NCBI GenBank assembly: GCA_021442155.1
Contig: CM038220.1
Span: 78,541,817-78,605,816, forward strand
From: Cymbidium sinense
Lineage: Eukaryota; Streptophyta; Magnoliopsida; Asparagales; Orchidaceae
Direction of reading: 5' to 3'
Length of the DNA: 64,000 bases
This document shows, one piece after another, positions 60,051 through 64,000 of this stretch (its first letter is position 1; each line of letters begins with the position of its first letter). A program made the translations under genes and the position numbers. Below the pieces are notes generated by a model, which was not told the DNA's origin, did not search any database, and saw nothing but the letters and a program-made list of their open reading frames with translations.

Positions 60051-60826
60051 AAGGATAAGTCTTTTAGAATATGTCAGCAAAAATCACAATTCACAAAGTA
60101 GCATTTTTAGCTCTTCAACTTTCTCATCCGGTGAAGAGTTGGATGGGGATCATTCTCCTAGGTTGACTTCTTTAAGTTCATCCATAGTAGCTATTTGTCC
60201 GCCATCTTGAAGTTCTTCAGGTGTAGGCTTAGCTTCTACTTCTTCATCATTTTTAAGAAGAATTTCATGGGAATCATCTTCTTCATCACTAAGACTCTCG
60301 ATATCAACTTCCATTATATTATAACAGACTCTACCTTGATGAGGTTTGCAGATGAACCCCAGACCTTTAGTGATAAACTTATCACTTCTTCACAATGCTT
60401 GAGGACTTCTTTGGCTCCACATCTTTATTAAAGACTTAAGTCCTATGTTTAGTAGTTCCCGTATGAACTCCAAGCTTATGCATCATTCTTCGCATTTTCT
60501 ATGGATAATATATTGGTATTCTTGTTGGTACTATCTCATCAGAACTTTTATGCTGAGTAAGCTATTTGAAGTCTTGAGGCTGAGACTCTTTGAATTTATA
60601 AAATAGAGTTCCTGTTCCACCACTCTCACTCAACGGTGACACATAGAATGTTATCAATTCTTCAATATTATGAACCTCTAGTAGAGTGATTTCTTTGAAG
60701 CTTCTTGAGGGATGGGTATAATTTTGAGTGAGTCATCGACTCAAGTGAGCTATCCTCCTTGATGCAACCATCTGAACTCTATTTCCATAAGTAGATTCAA
60801 AATCATATCATCGAGAATCACTTATT
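60051..60826 (-). pseudogene. Protease-RT linker of element C
   Basis: Collinear with 1-158 plus 6594-7401 of element A, without the LARD insertion. Acidic text such as a D-E-E-D/E-E-V-E-A-K-P-T-P-E-E-L run matches A. This is the reference for where the insertion in A lies. Confidence 0.75.
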
Positions 60827-61679
60827 TCATACTCTCTTTTCTTGAGAGCTTATAAGTTCCCTTAGGTTTGATAGGAATATCTTCTTCTTCTTCTTATGTG
60901 TCACTCCCCAAATGAGGAACTGCTTTTCTTGATTTAGGTGCAGAATCAAGTATTTTAGGGAGAGCAGCATTGCCATCTTTCTTCCTCCTTGCTTTTGCTC
61001 TTTCATTTTATGAAATTGCTCTTTAGTTTCTGAAGTGGATGCTACCGCTTCAAGAGGCTTTGCTGGCTTAGGCTCTTTGAGGATTAAGTACTTTGCATCT
61101 TCATAGATTTTTGCTTCATTGATGGAGAATGGTTGTAGGTTTTTGAGAATTTTAAATTCTTCTCCATCTTTCAGACACTTCATACATTGATGCATAGTTG
61201 ATGGGACCATACCATACTTATGCAGCCATGACCGGCCCAAGAGAGCTCTAAATGATGTATCGACATCGATTACATAAAACTTGGCTTATGTATATAAATC
61301 CTTGAATTTGAGCGGGAGAATAAAAGAACCCAGAGTTTTCTGCTTTTTCATTGAATCCATGAACCATCAATTTATCTCTCCCAAGATGTTGGATATCGAG
61401 TGATAATCCTCTCAATACCTTTAGACTCATAAGATTGATAGAAGATTCTGGATCAATCAATATTCGGTTGATCGAGATGTCATCACTCTATGTTGTGACA
61501 TATAGAGGACGGTTGTGATCTACCGTTCCCAACATAAGATCCTCTTCAGAAAATGTGATTATTGGGAGATCTTGAGTTTGCAATGCTTCGGTCATGCATT
61601 TCTCAACAAAGTAAGCTTCATAACTCTTCGGATCTTTGAGAGCTTGTATTAAAGTTTCTTGGAGGTCTTTTGATATCAA
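60827..61679 (-). pseudogene. Aspartic protease of element C
   Basis: Minus strand. MISKDLQETLIQALKDPKSY and EEDLMLGTVDHNRPLYVTT (61679-61488), then IDPESSINLMSLKVLRGLSL (61460-61248), where the catalytic D-x-G is DPE, an altered triad, and RSWLHKYGMVPSTMHQCMKC (61240-60827). Compared with element B (DLGSS) the triad has lost its Gly. Stops separate the three pieces. Confidence 0.82.
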
Positions 61680-61818
61680 GAGAGCCTACACACACTTTAG
61701 TGTGATCTTTTCAGATGTGATAGAATATTATAATCTATCTTTTTTGATTTATGCTTTGTCCTAGGATTTCTAGGAATAATATCTTCGTTGACTTCAATTT
61801 GTTTGTCTTTATCTTTAT

Positions 61819-62760
61819 TTACGTTTCCTTCTTTGATGAAGATGGTAAGAATTTACCACTTCTCAACTGAACTTGAATAACTTTGTCTCGCTCAGATTCT
61901 TTTGAAGACCTAGTTTCTTCAAATTTCCCTCTTATTCTGGAAGATTGGCCAAAAGGGCTAGACTCATTTTTCAACATCATATGTTTCATACGTGATGATA
62001 TGGATGAGTCTGACTCTTCTCCATCGAGAAAATGTAGATCTTCATCTGAACTGTTATTGTCTTGTTGAGTCATTAAACAAAATTCAGACATTAGCTCCTC
62101 AGGCTCTTCTTGCTTCCTAAATAAAAATTTTGGTTGGTCGGTTTGTCGATCACCCTTATTTTAGATAATGTTGAAGAATATCGACATCATGTAGATGATT
62201 CATGTCTCTACTGGACAAGATTCACCATTATCTTCTTCATATGATTGACAATGTGAAGTTTAGCATAAAGTCACTAAATGGGTCTTCTTGTAGTGATACT
62301 CCCACAGATTGTTAATGATCTTTTGAGTTGTAGTTCTCTTCTTGATCTTCTTTCTTAGCCGCTTCTTTGATTTATGAGGCTGCGTTTAGTAGACTACTTC
62401 TCATCTATGAAGTAGCCTTATCAATCGTTGAAAGCCCAAATACTTGGTTTAGGCATCTCTCTTAAGTCCATATAGGTTCAAGTGGTGATTTCACTTAACA
62501 CTAGACATCTTTTAGCTTTTGACATCTTCACGGTCTTTTGGAGACTACTTTTCCATTCTTCTATTAATTTCTCTTCTTTGTCTTGTCGGATGATTAGAAG
62601 AGGGCGTAATCATCCTGTAGTCTCTTTTGGGTTGAATAGAACACTATCGGATAATATAAATTCACCTCATTGATACTTTCTTTCTAGCCAATCTTTGAAG
62701 ACATAACATTCTTCGATTAGGTGACTGATCATTCGATGATAGGGACAGTAATTTGGATTA
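61819..62760 (-). pseudogene. Gag C-terminus and spacer of element C
   Basis: 61819-62091 matches the polar spacer of element B (TQQDNNSSDEDLHFLDGEE). Near 62665-62760 the minus strand reads NYCPYHRMISHLIEECYVFK, the modified zinc motif, with C-P-Y-H in place of C-P-C-H. The lysine-rich stretch between them is broken by stops. Confidence 0.75.
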
Positions 62761-64000
62761 CTCGATAATCTTCTTCAGGCCTTTTGATTTCTGGTAAATG
62801 TAAACCAGCTTTGAATGCTTGCCAAAATAATTTAGCCACACTGTCCCTTCTAAAAGAATATTCTTTATTCATCTTTTCCTTAAGAGATGTCCATTTTTGC
62901 TCATCATATCTTGTTGCTTGTTTTGGACACTCCCCACCACTTAGAAAAGTCTGAGGTTTGTCATTACCTCATAATACAATTTCGGCTGTGGATTAGAATA
63001 AACAGGCTTTTTACCCTTATCATCATTGTACATCGGTTGCTTTTCTTTGTCCACATTATATATCACCCGCCTTTCACCATTTTAACTATAAGAAGTGGCG
63101 TGAGTTTCATTTCTTCTTGAGTCCGAAGGTTTGTTTCTCTTTGCTTTATTTGCATAGACTTCAGACTTAGGGCGATTAAATTTTTTGAATTTAGCCACTC
63201 TATCGAGCAAGTCCTGGATTGTTGCAATCGATGTCATGCATAGAAATAGTGCTATTTTATCATCCATATTGCCCATTAGCAATTGGATCACATGTTCTTC
63301 TTCCAATTGTTACTTGCACTTCATACTTAGGTTGCACCAACGACTTATGAGCTTCATCACTGACTCATCTTTCCTTCTTTTCAACAAGGCAAGGTCAGCG
63401 ATTGTGATTTTATCAGTTGCACTGGAGAATCTTTTCACAAATATGGTCTCTAATTCAGCAAATATTTTAATTGAATCATTTGGCAATTCATACCATTCGG
63501 TGAGGTCAAAGCGACAAATTGACAGAAAAGCAGTGCATCGTTCTATCCCATGTTATCATAAGTAGCCTTAAATTGAGCCAGATGTTACTTTGGATTACCA
63601 AGCCTACTGAAAGTATTGAATTTGGCAGTAACTTTGGTATGTCACTTGGTCATATTCAGGTGGTAAGGCGACCCTTACTCACCGACTTTTCACTTTCGAG
63701 CTATGACCGCCTTTATCTTTACATTGATTATTGTTTATAACTGAGCAGTTGTTATAGTTTTCCATGTGCTAGCCAGATTTTGAATGGTCGGCTAGAGAGG
63801 TGTTTGGTTAACTTTATCCCTTGCTTCATGCATATCATGTATCTTGTAGAGCTTGAGGTACCAGTGGTAGTATAGAAGTTTATTATTAGCTACTTGGTTA
63901 GTAGACAAAATAGGTGCTGCACGATGATATTCTTCTAACATCTTCATCATGATGTTCATTTGTACCATCATATCATTCATTTTGGTACCCAATCTCCTTG
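62761..64000 (-). pseudogene. Gag of element C, cut by the window end
   Basis: Minus strand. MEEEHVIQLLMGNMDDKIAL (63306-63082) and the MGTKMNDMMVQMNIMMKMLE piece (63992-63792) match 16223 and 15575 of element B. The capsid core between them (63310-63790) is frameshifted; it is recognisable by matches such as the 'SIKIFAELETIF' and 'KRRKDESVMKLIS' segments of the reverse strand. The true start is beyond the window. Confidence 0.8.

Larger units (their letters stand above)
54801..64000 (-). mobile_element. Tat-type Ty3/gypsy element C (5' end beyond window)
   Basis: Minus-strand relative of A and B with gag, protease, RT, RNase H, archaeal-type RNase H and integrase in the expected order, then a long 3' region, a polypurine tract and the start of an LTR. 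It lacks the LARD insertion and so shows the original protease-RT junction. The gag start and 5' LTR lie outside the window. It is inactive: the YVDD box of the RT is deleted and most domains are frameshifted. Confidence 0.88.

Overview
The window is AT-rich plant nuclear DNA. It is made almost entirely of degenerate, partly nested transposable elements, with two broken fragments of a plant MADS-box gene between them. The evidence for an angiosperm is the set of families: Tat-type Ty3/gypsy elements with an extra archaeal-type RNase H, an L1-type LINE with a DUF4283-like ORF1 and zf-RVT tail, Mutator-like elements (MULEs) carrying a plant mobile domain (PMD) gene, and MIKC-type MADS exons. I cannot name the species. 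I saw no tRNA, rRNA or CRISPR array, and no gene I would call intact.

Layout. 1-13.7 kb: a plus-strand Tat element (A), cut off by the window start, split by a 6.4-kb long-LTR/LARD-like insertion at 159-6593; its pol, 3' region, polypurine tract and LTR follow. 13.7-18.9 kb: the gag-protease half of a second Tat copy (B), which uses the same LTR as A and ends at a (TA)n tract. 19.5-20.1 kb: MADS-box exon-1 fragment 1 (minus). 20.2-25.1 kb: minus-strand L1-type LINE. 25-28.5 kb: gene-free. 28.5-30.6 kb: 2-kb MULE with clear terminal inverted repeats (TIRs) and 9-bp target duplication. 31.0-31.6 kb: MADS fragment 2 with a possible last exon. 32-35 kb: gene-poor, with two GC-rich islands and a possible solo copia LTR. 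35.1-42.0 kb: 6.9-kb MULE holding a broken transposase and a broken PMD gene, both minus; the 2-kb MULE is an internally deleted relative. 42.5-44 kb: a CACTA-like end and a Ty1/copia gag remnant. 47.4-52.3 kb: partial Tat LTR joined to a second LARD-like copy. 52.3-52.9 kb: another PMD fragment. 53.3-54.8 kb: a TATA box, two matching stem-loops, a (TA)n tract and a ten-unit minisatellite. 54.8-64 kb: a third Tat element (C) on the minus strand, whose 5' end lies beyond the window.

The host signal is the pair of MADS fragments, same strand, about 11.5 kb apart, sharing flanking DNA; they look like a local tandem duplication that decayed and was separated by a LINE and a MULE. Every transposon protein seen has stops, frameshifts or missing catalytic motifs. 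The most unusual unexplained structure is the cluster at 53.3-54.8 kb.
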